Positions 1 to 10,660 of a stretch of 64,000 nucleotides of DNA are shown here, one piece after another. The notes beneath the pieces are model-generated. The model saw only the letters and a program-made list of their open reading frames with translations. It ran no database searches and was not told the origin of the DNA. Origin of the DNA: Cinnamomum chago (lineage: Eukaryota; Streptophyta; Magnoliopsida; Laurales; Lauraceae). Position 1 is the stretch's first letter, and every line of letters begins with the position of its first letter. Location of the stretch: contig CP142456.1 of the NCBI GenBank assembly GCA_038049695.1, forward strand, positions 69,281,922 through 69,345,921, read 5' to 3'. The position numbers and the translations under genes are program-made.

Positions 1-299
1 CGCACTCAACTTATTTGGATGAAACAAATGCTCGCAGATTATGGGATTGATCAAGATACAATGACGGTTTACTGTGACAATCAAAGTGCCATTGACATAT
101 CAAAGAACCCAGTCCAGCATTCTAGGACCAAACACATTGATATTAGGTATCACTTTATCAGTGAATTGGTTGAAGAGATGATCATTGTCCTTGATAAAAT
201 CCCTACTGAACACCAATTGGCTGATATCTTTACCAAACCACTGGAACCCACTTGTTTTGAATCACTTCGCAAATCGTTGGGGATCTCCTCATTTTCTTA
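1..299 (+). CDS. End of copia pol polyprotein (RNase H C-terminus), partial
   Basis: The reading frame is open from the window edge to a stop at 297-299. It carries the copia RNase H tail with DNQSAI, SRTKHIDIRYHFI and LADIFTKPLE, which closes the polyprotein of Ty1/copia elements. The ORF belongs to the Sirevirus-type element that continues to about 3.9 kb and is not a host gene. Confidence 0.85.
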
Positions 300-1574
300 G
301 TTCTTTTTCCCTAGTTTTGTTTGACTTGCACGTGCACAATTTCACCTCCATCTATGATAATTCTTTGCATGTGATTTAGTTGTGTTTAGTGTACGGTTGA
401 CCGTTATCATAATCTTTGCACTATGGATGTTCACCCTTGATTTCGATTAGGCTTGTCCAGTTTCTCTGATGGCTATATTTCTTATAAAATAAAAGTGCGT
501 AGAGATTTTTTGTAGACCGATGAAATGGAACTGTATCCTATAGGGTTCAGAAATCTCTGCAAAAGATGAGCACTTGAACTTGTGCATTATCATATGCCGA
601 GAAGTTCATAAAAAAAAATGGGGGAAGAAACTATGCCAATGTAGTAGTGAGAAGTTAGATTTTAAATTGATTAGATAATTCTCTGGGTTTGCTCTGTAGT
701 TCTTTATTTATTTATTTTTTATTTTTTATCATTCAGTTTTTAACTCTTGTCTTAATTAAGGGGGAGCATTTCATATTTCACACACAACCACACGATTTCG
801 GTTAATTTATGTACTTTCACACTAATCCGTACATATTTTCATAGATGGAACACACATCCCTTTATGTTAGCTTATAAGTAAAAAAAAAAAAAAAAAATCC
901 AGAACCTTGTCTCACTCGAGCAAGACTTATTCTCGCTCTAGCGAGACTGGGCGCTGCCTTCCTATTAAAAACACAAACCGTCCTGCAGCCCATTCTCTTT
1001 CCCATACATTTTCTTCCTTTCATTAGGGATTCCTGGAGTTGTTCTTTCCTTGCCTCTCTCCATTCCACCTCTCATTCCCCCAACGATTTCACTTGGATTT
1101 GCATATCAATCTGCACCCATTTTTCAGGTATATATGATCAGCTCTTCTCCTCTTCATAGATTTCTCTTATTCTTCTGATTTTATTTCTGTGCACTGGTTG
1201 TGGGATGCTTGGATTCTTCCAAATGATTTGTCCTTGGCAATTTCTCTGCATTATGGATATGAAAGAAGTTTCTCTTGAAGGTTGATCATCAAATATTTAG
1301 TTTTTGGTAAAGGTCGGGTATGTTTTTTATACTATTTGGTTATGATGGGTGAACTAATTGTGATATTTACTACTTTGGGAAGTTTTTCTCTGTTGTTTGC
1401 TCTATGCTTCATCCTTTTATGTTGTATGATCCTTGGGATCTTCTAGTAGCATTCTTGGAGCATCTATACTTGTTGTGATAATTTCTGCTCACAAGGAGTT
1501 TGACAAAATGTCTGTTTCAACTTTAATGCTTCAAAACACTGATGGTTTGGTTCTCTGTCCTTCCCAAGTGCAGT
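300..1574 (+). other. Non-coding stretch between pol and the extra ORF of the Sirevirus-type element
   Basis: No ORF here is convincing. A GGGGGAG purine tract lies near 763, followed by a poly-A run (881-897). At 914-945 are two copies of an imperfect palindromic box related to CTCGCTATAGCGAG, which recurs in the 3' LTR. A pyrimidine-rich stretch follows (970-1080). A plausible splice donor (AG/GTATAT, near 1127) and acceptor (GTGCAG, ending 1573) frame a possible intron that would end just before the next ORF's ATG. That intron is inference only. Confidence 0.45.
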
Positions 1575-2387
1575 ATGGCTCCCAAGTCTTCAAAAGGAAA
1601 ACGTCCTGCTGCATCTTTTTCTACCTTTGATGAAGAACGTTTTCAAAATGCTGAAAGTGCTAATCGGTTTAAATTTGACTTCAAAGATAGGACAGTGATT
1701 TTCAAAAGAATTGTTGTGCCCACAGATTTCTGTCTTACCCATTTCCTGAATTGGCTTCATCTTAACCGCCTCATGGTTTTGATGAACTTGATCAATGAAT
1801 GTTTTGACGATTGGGTAAGAGAATTCTATTGCAATATGCATGATGTTTCGGCTTCTAAGTTCCAGACATTTGTTAGGGGGAAGATGTCTACTGATGCCGA
1901 TAAGATTGCTTTGCTACCAAATTTACAGAGACCAGCTAATCCATCTTATCCTTTCCCTAATCCGGATAATGTTGAGCTCCAAAAAGATGAAGTGGCTGCA
2001 GTCTTATGTAGGGAACCAACCGTCTGGAATTCAGTTGTTTTGAAGATCGATGGTCTAACCTTTGATTATCGGCTCCTCAACAACTTTGTTTATCATAATA
2101 TGGAGCCTCGTGGTCATTCATCGGATCTCCTGTTCCCTCAAGCTGCTCTTTTGTATTATTTGGGCACGGGTACTTCGGTCGATATTGCACTCACCATCTT
2201 CAATTCGATGTTACGCATTTATGATGAGAAACAGAAGCTCTCTCTTCCTTTTGGTGCAATGATCAGTAAACTTCTGATTGAGGCTGGTTGTCATGTATAT
2301 CCCAATGAAATACCAATTCCAAAGAGACAAAAGATTGATCGTCACACTAAAACAATGTCAGACTCTCATGTGAATAATCGGATTTAG
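1575..2387 (+). CDS. Extra ORF after pol in Sirevirus-type element (putative plant transposon protein domain)
   Basis: This is a 270-residue frame starting with MAPKSSKGKRP at 1575; an in-frame upstream ATG exists at 1542, but 1575 follows a good splice-acceptor-like GTGCAG. The N-terminus is basic. The body (VREFYCNMHDVSASKF, then about 100 residues on TVWNSVVLKIDGLTFDYRLLNN and LLFPQAALLYYLGTGTS) resembles the 'putative plant transposon protein' domain (Transposase_32-like) common in plant retroelements, recalled from memory rather than searched. It occupies the place where some Sireviruses carry an env-like ORF, but I see no clear signal peptide or membrane segment. Its function is unknown. 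Confidence 0.6.
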   Translation: MAPKSSKGKRPAASFSTFDEERFQNAESANRFKFDFKDRTVIFKRIVVPTDFCLTHFLNWLHLNRLMVLMNLINECFDDWVREFYCNMHDVSASKFQTFVRGKMSTDADKIALLPNLQRPANPSYPFPNPDNVELQKDEVAAVLCREPTVWNSVVLKIDGLTFDYRLLNNFVYHNMEPRGHSSDLLFPQAALLYYLGTGTSVDIALTIFNSMLRIYDEKQKLSLPFGAMISKLLIEAGCHVYPNEIPIPKRQKIDRHTKTMSDSHVNNRI

Positions 2388-2975
2388 GGGGAGCAAGCCC
2401 GCGATCAAGATCTTGAAGAAGAAGATGAAGGCTCTATTGAAAATCGACTTCTTGCATTTGAACACGCAGTTTATGATTAGTAACTTCATATTGAACACTT
2501 ACAAGAAAGAATGACTGCTGTCTTTGATAATCTTAAGAATCAACTGACTGACATGTTCAATCACCTACGTCAACGTTGATGACATTGCTTCCTTGGACTT
2601 CTCACTGTTTCTGATTATCATGCATTTTTTCTTGCTACTATATCATCTCACTCTTTTGTTTATTTCCTCCATTATTTTGGTATTGCTTTGTCAATTCTGT
2701 GACAAAAAGGGGGAGTAGTTTAGTTGTTAGAAGGACTAGGTAACTGCTTTTGGTAGCATTTTGCTTTGCATTAGAACCTTGAATAGAATTTCAAATTTCT
2801 CATATTAATATCTGAATTTCTATCATTTCTCTGATTTTATGGATCTTTGCCAAAGGTTTGTTTCGTGCAAGTAGTGACAATTTCTCTTCAGAGTTGAAGT
2901 TATTCTTTTTGTTGTCCTGGGTCTTCTAGTAGGATTTTTTTGAAGTTTCGTTCACGAATTTCCAAAGGGGGAGAT

Positions 2976-3908
2976 TGTTAGAATTTGTATTGGCTAATTC
3001 TTTTAGTTTGAACAAAACTTGTGTTCATAGTCCAAATTGAGTTGTATTTTCTGTTTCATTTAGATAAGGATTGTGAAGGAACCCAGATGCTGTGAAAGAC
3101 TACTTCTGGATACTTGTGATACGTCTTGAAGACTTCTTCTCATACTTGAAGATCACTAAAGAAGTTCTCCAGAAAATTTTGCACACAATTCTACGTCAAT
3201 TCTGCGTATTTTACAGAAATTGGTCTCGCTATAACGAGACTGAGGCTCGCTATAGCAAGCCACAGTTCTGGCACAGACAAAACCTGGGCTCGCTATAGCG
3301 AGCTCCATTCTCGCTATAGTGTGCCACTCAGTTCGGTCCATTCATGACTCTTTTAAAGCTGACGTTTCTCCACTTCCTTTAAGAGTTCTACCTTCTTTCA
3401 AACAAGTCTTGTGCACGAAACTAAAACTATTTAAAGACCACTTGCAACACCATTGGAGATACAGAGCTATTAATTTTCTCAAGCATTTTTCTTTGATTTA
3501 AGAGAGAGTTTGGTGGGCTAATTCTTGTAAGGGAGATTGTGCTGAAGTTCTTATTCTTCTCTCAAGCACCTTGAAGGGGCATTCAAGGTGGGTCTCAAGC
3601 AAGAATGTGGAAGGTGAACGGCGGGTTGTCGACGAGTACTCCACAGTCCTTTAGGTTGAGTAATTTCAACTCGGTCAAGTCCTGTGAGATCTTTGTAATC
3701 TTCGTTTTTATAGTGCATTGCTTCCTGTGGCTTTTGCCACCTGTGGTTTTTTCCCGAGTAGGGTTTTCCACTTAAAAGTTCTGGGCCTCTTCTCTTTGTG
3801 TGGTGATTAATTATTTGAGATTTTTTTTGTTTAAAATTGCATACAATAATCTGAGATAGGACGTCGCTAGTGTTAAGGCTTAAATAGAAGGCTGTTTTCA
3901 AACCTTCA
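2976..3908 (+). repeat. 3' LTR of the Sirevirus-type element
   Basis: The LTR starts TGTTAGAATT directly after the purine tract AAAGGGGGAGAT (2965-2975). The end is placed at ...CCTTCA (3908) by resemblance to the LTR end ...CTTTCA of the related - strand element near 27890; an earlier end near 3845 is possible. Four copies of a palindrome around CTCGCTATAGCGAG lie at about 3223-3323. A hairpin-like TGTGGTTTTTTCCCGAGTAGGGTTTTCCAC region near 3740-3772 matches the usual polyadenylation/R region of such LTRs. Confidence 0.65.
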
Positions 3909-4775
3909 GGCCCTACATGTACGGAATTGTAATGAAGATCAGGATAATGTACTGTATTCAAAGAGAACCCAATAATGCTTCATAAAATAAAGAACCAATT
4001 AATTAGTCCTATTTCTCTGACTGTTAAAAACTAAGTACACCATGAGAGCTAAATTTCATTTCTGCTCTCAGATGTATATAAATTGTGAAAGAACCATTCA
4101 TTTTTGTTGTCCTTCATAACTGACCGGTAGGCATGCGATTTTGGGTGGGCTGGGCGAGGTATTGATCAAGCTCAAATCCTGACTGAATTGCATGCGGGTA
4201 AGCTCAAGCCTAGGTGTAACCCAAATGTGATCCCAAATCCTATCAAGGAAAAGAAATAAGCCAAATAAGACATAGATGGAAGTGAAAAGAACATATGCAA
4301 AGAAGTGCAACTTATCTGAGAATTTAATTTGGAATGGAAAAGACGGAAAAACAGAATTCATTTCGACCCCAATATAATTGGGACAAGGATTTAATGATAA
4401 TGATTTCAGTATATAAGAAATTTGGTAACCTCAACTTAAGTCTGAACAAGCGCAGCCCAAATTGGATTTTTGGATGGGTGTAGACATCCGGGCTAGGGCT
4501 TGGAATGGCCCAAGTTGCACCCTAGCAACACATGCCCCTGCAGGACTACAACTGCCCCATTGTAGTGCCGCTATGTGAGCAGATAGCCTTCACTTTCAAG
4601 GATGCATGTTGTTGTCCTTTTCGACTCCCATGTTCTTCTTCTGTACATAATCCAGTTCCAATCTCCCAACGCGAACGGTGCCTACATAAAATAAAAGCAA
4701 AAGCGAAACAGCTACTCTCCAGCTTCTCCTTTATGCTCTTTCTGCACTTCCTTTTCCCCTCCCACCCCTCTTTCT
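3909..4775. other. Intergenic, upstream of the bHLH gene
   Basis: No gene is recognisable between the Sirevirus LTR and the bHLH promoter. Around 4135-4260 there is a GGGTGGGCTGGGC / CAAGCTC-rich patch typical of plant MITE ends, but no clean inverted repeat or target duplication could be paired. Confidence 0.3.
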
Positions 4776-5064
<289 letters not shown>

Positions 5065-5069
<5 letters not shown>

Positions 5070-6538
5070 TTTCATTGCACCCACATTCCATTTCCAGCAA
5101 GGAGAAGAGTTATGTTTTCAGACTCCTAGCTCCCAACAACAGCAGAATCAGCAGCAGCAGCAACAGCAGGCAGTACAAGATTTCTTTGTTGTGGGTCCGC
5201 CTGCAGCCATTGACTATCGTCAGCCCACTATTAAGTTTCAAAAGGCCCAAGGCAGGAACATGGGTGCACCTATCACCGTCGCCGACGACCACACCAACAA
5301 GAAGAGGAAGATGATGCACAGGGATGTAGAGCGGCAGCGTCGGTATGAGATGGCAACGCTCTACTCCTCCTTGCGATCGCTTCTCCCCATAGAATATCTC
5401 AAGGCAACAAGACCCATCAAACTTACCCTCCTTTCATTTCTAATCATGGTTTTAAAACATGGTCAAAGCTATTTTCTTTTTTCATATCCATTAAAGATGA
5501 GGACTAAAGCAAGATGTTTGTTAAATAGATTAGGATTAGCTTAAGCGGTCAAGAATGAGCCCATACATTTAGGGTGTGTTTGTCCAACAAGAGGATTCTG
5601 CCATATAGAGGAAAATTATTTTGATTTATCTGCATGCGACACATTTACCTTGCAAAATAAAAAATAAAAAAAATACATGAGATTCCTTGAAGGAGAGGGT
5701 TTCAATTTCCAAAGAGAGTAATGCAGGATTCTTCTCCCCTTTGTAATCTGAAATATGTGGAGCATGAAATCCTCTTATTGTACAAACAAGTCCTTAAATT
5801 TTGTTTTTATCGTTATCTCATACCCATTGTAATTGTGGTTATTTTCTCTCATTCAATTGTATAAGAAAATCAGGTGGTATATAAACACATAATCACATTC
5901 TTTCATAGCATTAACCATGTTTTTAATCTCTTACCAAGATTCATATTGTGTTTATATATATGATGGTCTGTAGGGAAAGCGGTCCATCTCCGATCACATG
6001 AATGAGGCAGCGAACTACATTAAGCACAAGCAGAAGAAGATCCAAGAGCTGACAGAGCAGCGAGATGGGCTAAGAAGGGTGGTGTCGCCCTCGTCAATCC
6101 GTCGCTGCAGCCTTAAAATTAATGGGAGCTTCTCTTTACCTAGTGTAGCAGTCAGGCCTTGTTTGGATGGGGTGGAGGTGGTGATCGGCAAAGTGCAGCT
6201 GTTGGGTGGATTGACTTTGTCAATGGTGATTCAAGTGTTAGAGGGAGAGGGGCTTTCTGTTATCAGTTGTGTTTTCACCAACTTGAATGCGCAGTTGGCT
6301 TATACTTTCCAATGTGAGGTGGGGCCGCCTTTACATATATTTATTATGTGGTAATTTTAAGTGTGAGCCTTTTATGGTTTTGATTTTGATTTTTCTTTTT
6401 TGTGGTGCTAAAAGGTTGTGATTTGGATTTTAAGAGACCTATACTGCAATTTTGTTGGTGCAGGCCGATGATCAAAGAGAGATGGATTTGTGTGGGTTGA
6501 AAAGGAAGCTCATGAATTTAATTCGGTCATGGTATTAG
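5065..6538 (+). CDS. bHLH transcription factor (bHLH118/120/125-like group), 3 exons
   Basis: Exons at 5065-5403, 5974-6318 and 6464-6538 join in phase 0 to give 252 aa. After a Gln-rich N-terminus (residues about 23-35), the bHLH region runs from about residue 85 to 140. Its basic part, MMHRDVERQRR, keeps the H-E-R contact residues for E-box/G-box DNA. A helix, loop and second helix follow (SLRSLLPIEYLK / GKRSISDHMNEAANYIKH). The last 100 residues form an ACT-like tail usual in this plant group. The protein should act as a nuclear, dimeric regulator; its targets cannot be read. Intron 2 is GT-AG. Intron 1 needs a GC donor (AAG/GCAACA) because the conserved YLK-GKRS junction falls exactly there and no GT donor fits. 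The gene looks intact, and there is no other gene nearby to suggest a role. Confidence 0.85.
5404..5973 (+). other. bHLH intron 1 with GC-AG ends
   Basis: The intron begins GCAACA after AAG and ends TCTGTAG. The second exon starts GGAAAGCGG, which continues the conserved LPIEYLK-GKRSISDH helix-loop-helix without a gap. GC-AG introns are a known minor class spliced by the usual spliceosome, normally after AG as here. Confidence 0.7.
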
Positions 6539-7214
6539 TTTTCAAGGTAAAATTGATTGTCACTGATACCTTTTGCAATAACATGAAAGAGAGAATAATG
6601 TGCACAAGAAAAAGAAAATTGTGATCATCGTCATCCTTTATCCAATTAATGTGGAGATAGGAAAATTTTCTATCCTAGCTAACACTTGAAGGGGTGTTTT
6701 GATTCACTTTCCTCTCTGTCGCAAAACTAAGTTCATGGAGTTATATGCAAACATGGTTGGAATAAGACTTTGATGATCACGATGATGATATACACACACA
6801 TGATAGAAAACGATTAAAAAAAACAGTGCTTAGAAATAAGGTTTACTGCATGGAGAAAACTCGGCTGCAAACCTACTACAGATCTTAAACTTGCCAACCC
6901 TACTGTGAGGTGCACCATAGATGAATGTGATCAGTCATGTGGTAGGTCCAAAATATGAGGCCTTAATATGGATTAAACATGGGGCAAATACAATTATTAG
7001 ATCATAGACATCCTTAGGGGCCCTTAGTTTAATGCAAAGGTGTATTCATCAATGTTAAATTTTTTTGAGGTCTCTAAATAGATGATTATAATCATTAAAT
7101 AATGCCTATTTTATAAGCACCCTTAATCTACATTAAGATTTTTCAATCTCACCCTTTTTCAATAGTTTACTACTATTCTTCGAAGATAGTTCCCACAAAA
7201 GGGTTTGCAAGTTT
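6539..7214. other. 3' flank of the bHLH gene, no gene seen
   Basis: The stretch is AT-rich and holds no convincing ORF, terminal repeat or RNA gene. It should include the bHLH 3' UTR, but I could not fix a cleavage site. Confidence 0.3.
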
Positions 7215-7219
7215 GATAC

Positions 7220-7925
7220 TAATAAGCTTTTAAATGAAAGAATATGTTGCATAAAAGCATTGTGCTTTAGGCAAGCTTCTCAATTTATACCAGAGAAAAG
7301 AATCATAAGGGAATAATTCAAAATACCCAAACTAAAGATTTTATCCTTATTCGTAACAAACTAATCGTAACCATAACAACTAATTCTAATATCTCTAGCA
7401 CTTTCTCTCAATCAAGCAAAGGATGGTGAGATTGTTCGCATAGAAAGAAGACCAATACCTTCTCTCAATCGATATTTGACTAAAACGATCAAGCTGATGA
7501 TCGCCGTTTATCTATAGAATCCATGATTATCGCAATCCGCTCTTTTTGGGCTTATCGGTGCTGATGGCCCACTAGATCAAATCTGTCATGGTTCTTGCAA
7601 AACATGTGGCAGCTTGATAAAGGGGACAAAATCGTAAGGTTTAGACGAGAGAAGATGTTTGGGCTTATTTAATAAAGGGGAAAATTGACTGTGAAATCAT
7701 GATAGATGCATTAGAGCTAGGACCATGACTCTAATACCATGATAGGCTTTTAAAGGAAAGAATATATTGCATAAATTTCTCATGGATTTTATTAAGACAA
7801 GCTTATCAATTTATACGAGAAATAAGAATCATAAAAGAGTACTTTAAATGTTCAAACTACAGATTTTATCCTAGTCCCTATCAAACTAATCCTAAACCTG
7901 AGAACTAATTCTAATATCTCTAACA
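7220..7925 (-). mobile_element. TRIM (miniature LTR retrotransposon), 706 bp, target duplication GATAC
   Basis: Two direct repeats of about 181-186 bp (7220-7400 and 7740-7925) flank a 339-bp core. Read on the - strand the LTR runs TGTTAGAGATATTAG...CCTATCA and is followed at once by TGGTATTAGAGTCATGG, a primer-binding site of initiator-Met-tRNA type (7739 downward). The 5-base duplication GATAC sits on both sides (7215-7219 and 7926-7930). There is no coding capacity, as usual for TRIMs. The LTRs differ at many positions, so the copy is old. Confidence 0.8.
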
Positions 7926-8837
7926 GATACATGCAGGCGGTTCCTAGTTGAATTCTCCTGTAACATATGTGATGATACAAAACGATGCTTAGTTAGGGTT
8001 AGGTTCTTTTACATGCTGACTAGAATTTCCCCTTGGCAAGTATTTACATGTAAACTTAGGAATCTCTATTCTTCATTTTCTTTATCTAAGAAAAACGTTT
8101 AATCTTGGCTTTCAAGCCTTACATTTTGGCAAATGAGAGAGAGACCTCGGACTTTGGCTCCTTGATGGAGGTGAGATGCCCTAAGCAACATGCTAGTGTT
8201 CCCTTTGGACAAGAAGAAAATGAAGAGTGATATCCTACTAGATGGAGAAATATGGAGTTAAAATGTCTTTTGAAAGATTCACTGCTTTTCTCTAGTGTGT
8301 TTGGATTTGAAAGAGAAAGATAGGAAAGGAATTTTTTTTTTTTCTCTAGTGATGATTCTCCAACGAATTTGGATTTGAAAGAGAGAGATAAGCATGGAAA
8401 AGCCATTTTGAAACTCGTTTTAGTATAAAAAAAAAAAAAATTGATTATAAACAAATGGCTAAATGTCTCTTTTAATAATGAAAAATTCAATTTCATTGAG
8501 AAAATGCTATCTTCCCCAACCCTTGTTATCCATTCACTAAGTGGAAGATAATTTCATTTCATGGCAATAGAGCGTGATCATGCTCTATTATGCATACTTG
8601 TATTGTGTCACCTATGTCTTTAAAACACATAAAAGTAGCCTTCTTGGTGCTGTTAGGATGACAAGAAAAGAGGAGAGGTGAGCAACCAGTTTAGCCAATA
8701 TCATCCTTCAACTGAGTCGCTGGAGTTAGCCTTCGTGAAATCTTTTCAAATGAAAAGATCTCACTAAAACAGTAAAAAGTGGAGAAATAGCAGATACATC
8801 AGAAAACAGGCAAGTAGGAGAAGACCTCTCTCTCAGT
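7926..8837. other. Intergenic, no gene seen
   Basis: AT-rich with poly-A/T runs (8332-8342, 8428-8440). The longer reading frame on the - strand (8119-8496) is low-complexity and F/K/S-rich, with no recognisable domain. Confidence 0.3.
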
Positions 8838-9222
8838 TAGAGTCGTAAACGGGTCGGTTCCGGTTCGGGTTCATAGTGGACCCGGAACCAAAACCTTCAA
8901 GGAGAAGGTGGAACTGGAACCGGACCCGGAACCGTTTCGGAACTGATTTCTTATGGATCCGGAACTGGAACCAGAACCATATATGGGACGGGCCTGGATC
9001 AGGCCCAGGTCTAGGTAGAGAATGATATTTAAAAAACACGGATTTTGAGAGAGATTTTTAAAAATTGAGGTAAGATGTCGGGTCTTAGGTCCACGGGTAC
9101 TCTGAACCAAGGTGGAACTGGACCCATTTACTTATCGGAGCCTAAATATGGACCCATACTAGGTTTTTAACGGGTCGGAACGTCCGAGTAATTGGAGAAT
9201 CGGGGACCCATTTACATTCTTA
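8838..9222. mobile_element. hAT-like MITE, GGTTCC-rich, 385 bp
   Basis: The ends are inverted: TAGAGTCGTAAACGGGTC at the left, TAAGAATGTAAATGGGTC read inward from the right. The 8-base flanks CTCTCAGT (8830-8837) and CTCACAGC (9223-9230) match at 6 of 8, fitting an old hAT target duplication. The interior is made of GGTTCCGG/GGACCCGG motifs. It has no coding capacity. Confidence 0.5.
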
Positions 9223-10383
9223 CTCACAGCACTAGAATATTATTAGGGAAAACAGTTTTACTGTGCATTTTGTTACATGTAAGTAGTAAACCAATGAGTG
9301 TAAGACAAAGAAAAGCTATAGTAGTCCTCTAGTATACAAATCTGCTGTTGACTACTGATCATGTAGGCCAATCCGGGTTCCGAACTACAACAACATCCAG
9401 GAAGCTTATCAACTGAATTAATCCCCCTTACGGCTTATTCCTAAAGTCCACCAACGAGATCAAAGAAAATAACTAAACAAGCAGAAAACTTAAACAAAAA
9501 AAGAATGTTACCTCAATCTTTCCAATAGATTTGAATTTATCCCATTTTGATTTCTTTCTATGCATCAAATCTGGTCATTTATTAGACATTATGAAAATAA
9601 AGACTAGCTAGATCATAATGTAGGCCTGATGGACTAGGTTCAATACTTAAGGTTTGGCGATCATGGCATCCTCTTAAGCTGTATCAACTGAAAAAAAAAA
9701 AAAAAAATGTAATGTTGGTATACAATTGTAATGGGAGTTTTTAACCTCACATTAAACACTCAGCAAAGAAAAAAAAATAAAAAAATCCGACCAAGGTGAC
9801 AGAAGGGGCCTTTATACTCTTATTGCATTCAATGTAGACCCTTCCTATCCAGCCGTTCTCTAAGATGGACATCCCCACTATCATGTGTAAGGGCCTTTGT
9901 ATCATAATATTGTGGGAAGATATCATAATGGGTCCTTTCTCTAAAATAAAGGAAATAAGATCCATTTGCCAGAAAGAAGCTTTTTGGCAACCCTGCTTAT
10001 GAAATAAAACAATTCTGTGTATTTATCTGACTTGACTTTTGTCAATGGAAACCCATTTCTTTTCTTTGAGTAACCTGTACTTTTCAAAACAGGTAAGATA
10101 GGATTTTGGGCAAAGTTTAGTGCAATTGTAGTAGAAATATTAACCTTTGCATGCACAAGTAAAAAACCATAGGGGAGATGTTTGTCATCTTAAAATACTT
10201 ATACTCGTTTCACACAACTCTAGCCTGCTTTGTTTTTTTTAAACCTTTTGTGGGTAACGTGGGGACAAGCCACTCTCAATGTTGCAGAGTGGAATGTCGT
10301 TTAATGGAGCAATGGTCCCAACTCACTTCTAACATAACCTTGTTCTTTTATAATAGACGGGTCAATATTTATTGAGTGTCAGT
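9223..10383. other. Intergenic, no gene seen
   Basis: AT-rich sequence with poly-A runs (9690-9707, 9768-9785). No domain-bearing ORF, RNA gene or paired terminal repeat was found. Confidence 0.3.
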
Positions 10384-10660
10384 TTTACACCCATCTAAAA
10401 ATAAATGAGGTTAGAGGGGCCCCAACTTAAATCCCAACCTCTCAAAACACTGTCCCTGTTTCAGAAATAAAGCGAGATTTCACTCCAATTGGAGTTCGGC
10501 CCACCATCAGATCAATCGACATAAAACAAGATTGATCTTGATGGGTGGTCCCACCTCCACCTTGATGAAGTTCGGCCCGGTGACAATAATGGGGGAAGCT
10601 TGTTTTCAGCACTTTGGACTCAAAAAGATGGGCGCCATTCATTTTTCAGATGGGTGTAAA
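10384..10660. mobile_element. MITE with about 25-bp inverted ends
   Basis: The left end TTTACACCCATCTAAAAATA and the inward-read right end TTTACACCCATCTGAAAAAT are near-perfect inverted repeats, about 277 bp from end to end. If the TA inside each end is the target duplication, it would be a Tc1/mariner-type MITE beginning CACCCATCT; that assignment is tentative. Confidence 0.55.

Larger units (their letters stand above)
1..3908 (+). mobile_element. Ty1/copia element of Sirevirus type, 3' part (fossil, cut by window edge)
   Basis: This is the 3' portion of an LTR retrotransposon that begins outside the window. Its parts in order are the end of pol (RNase H end, 1-299, with the copia-typical ADIFTKPLE ending), a long non-coding stretch, an extra ORF (1575-2387), several GGGGGAG purine tracts (about 763, 2388, 2709 and 2966) and a 3' LTR from 2976. 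Multiple purine tracts before the 3' LTR, a long LTR and an extra ORF after pol are known features of Sireviruses. Without the 5' LTR no age can be estimated. The part that is visible looks little damaged. Confidence 0.8.
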
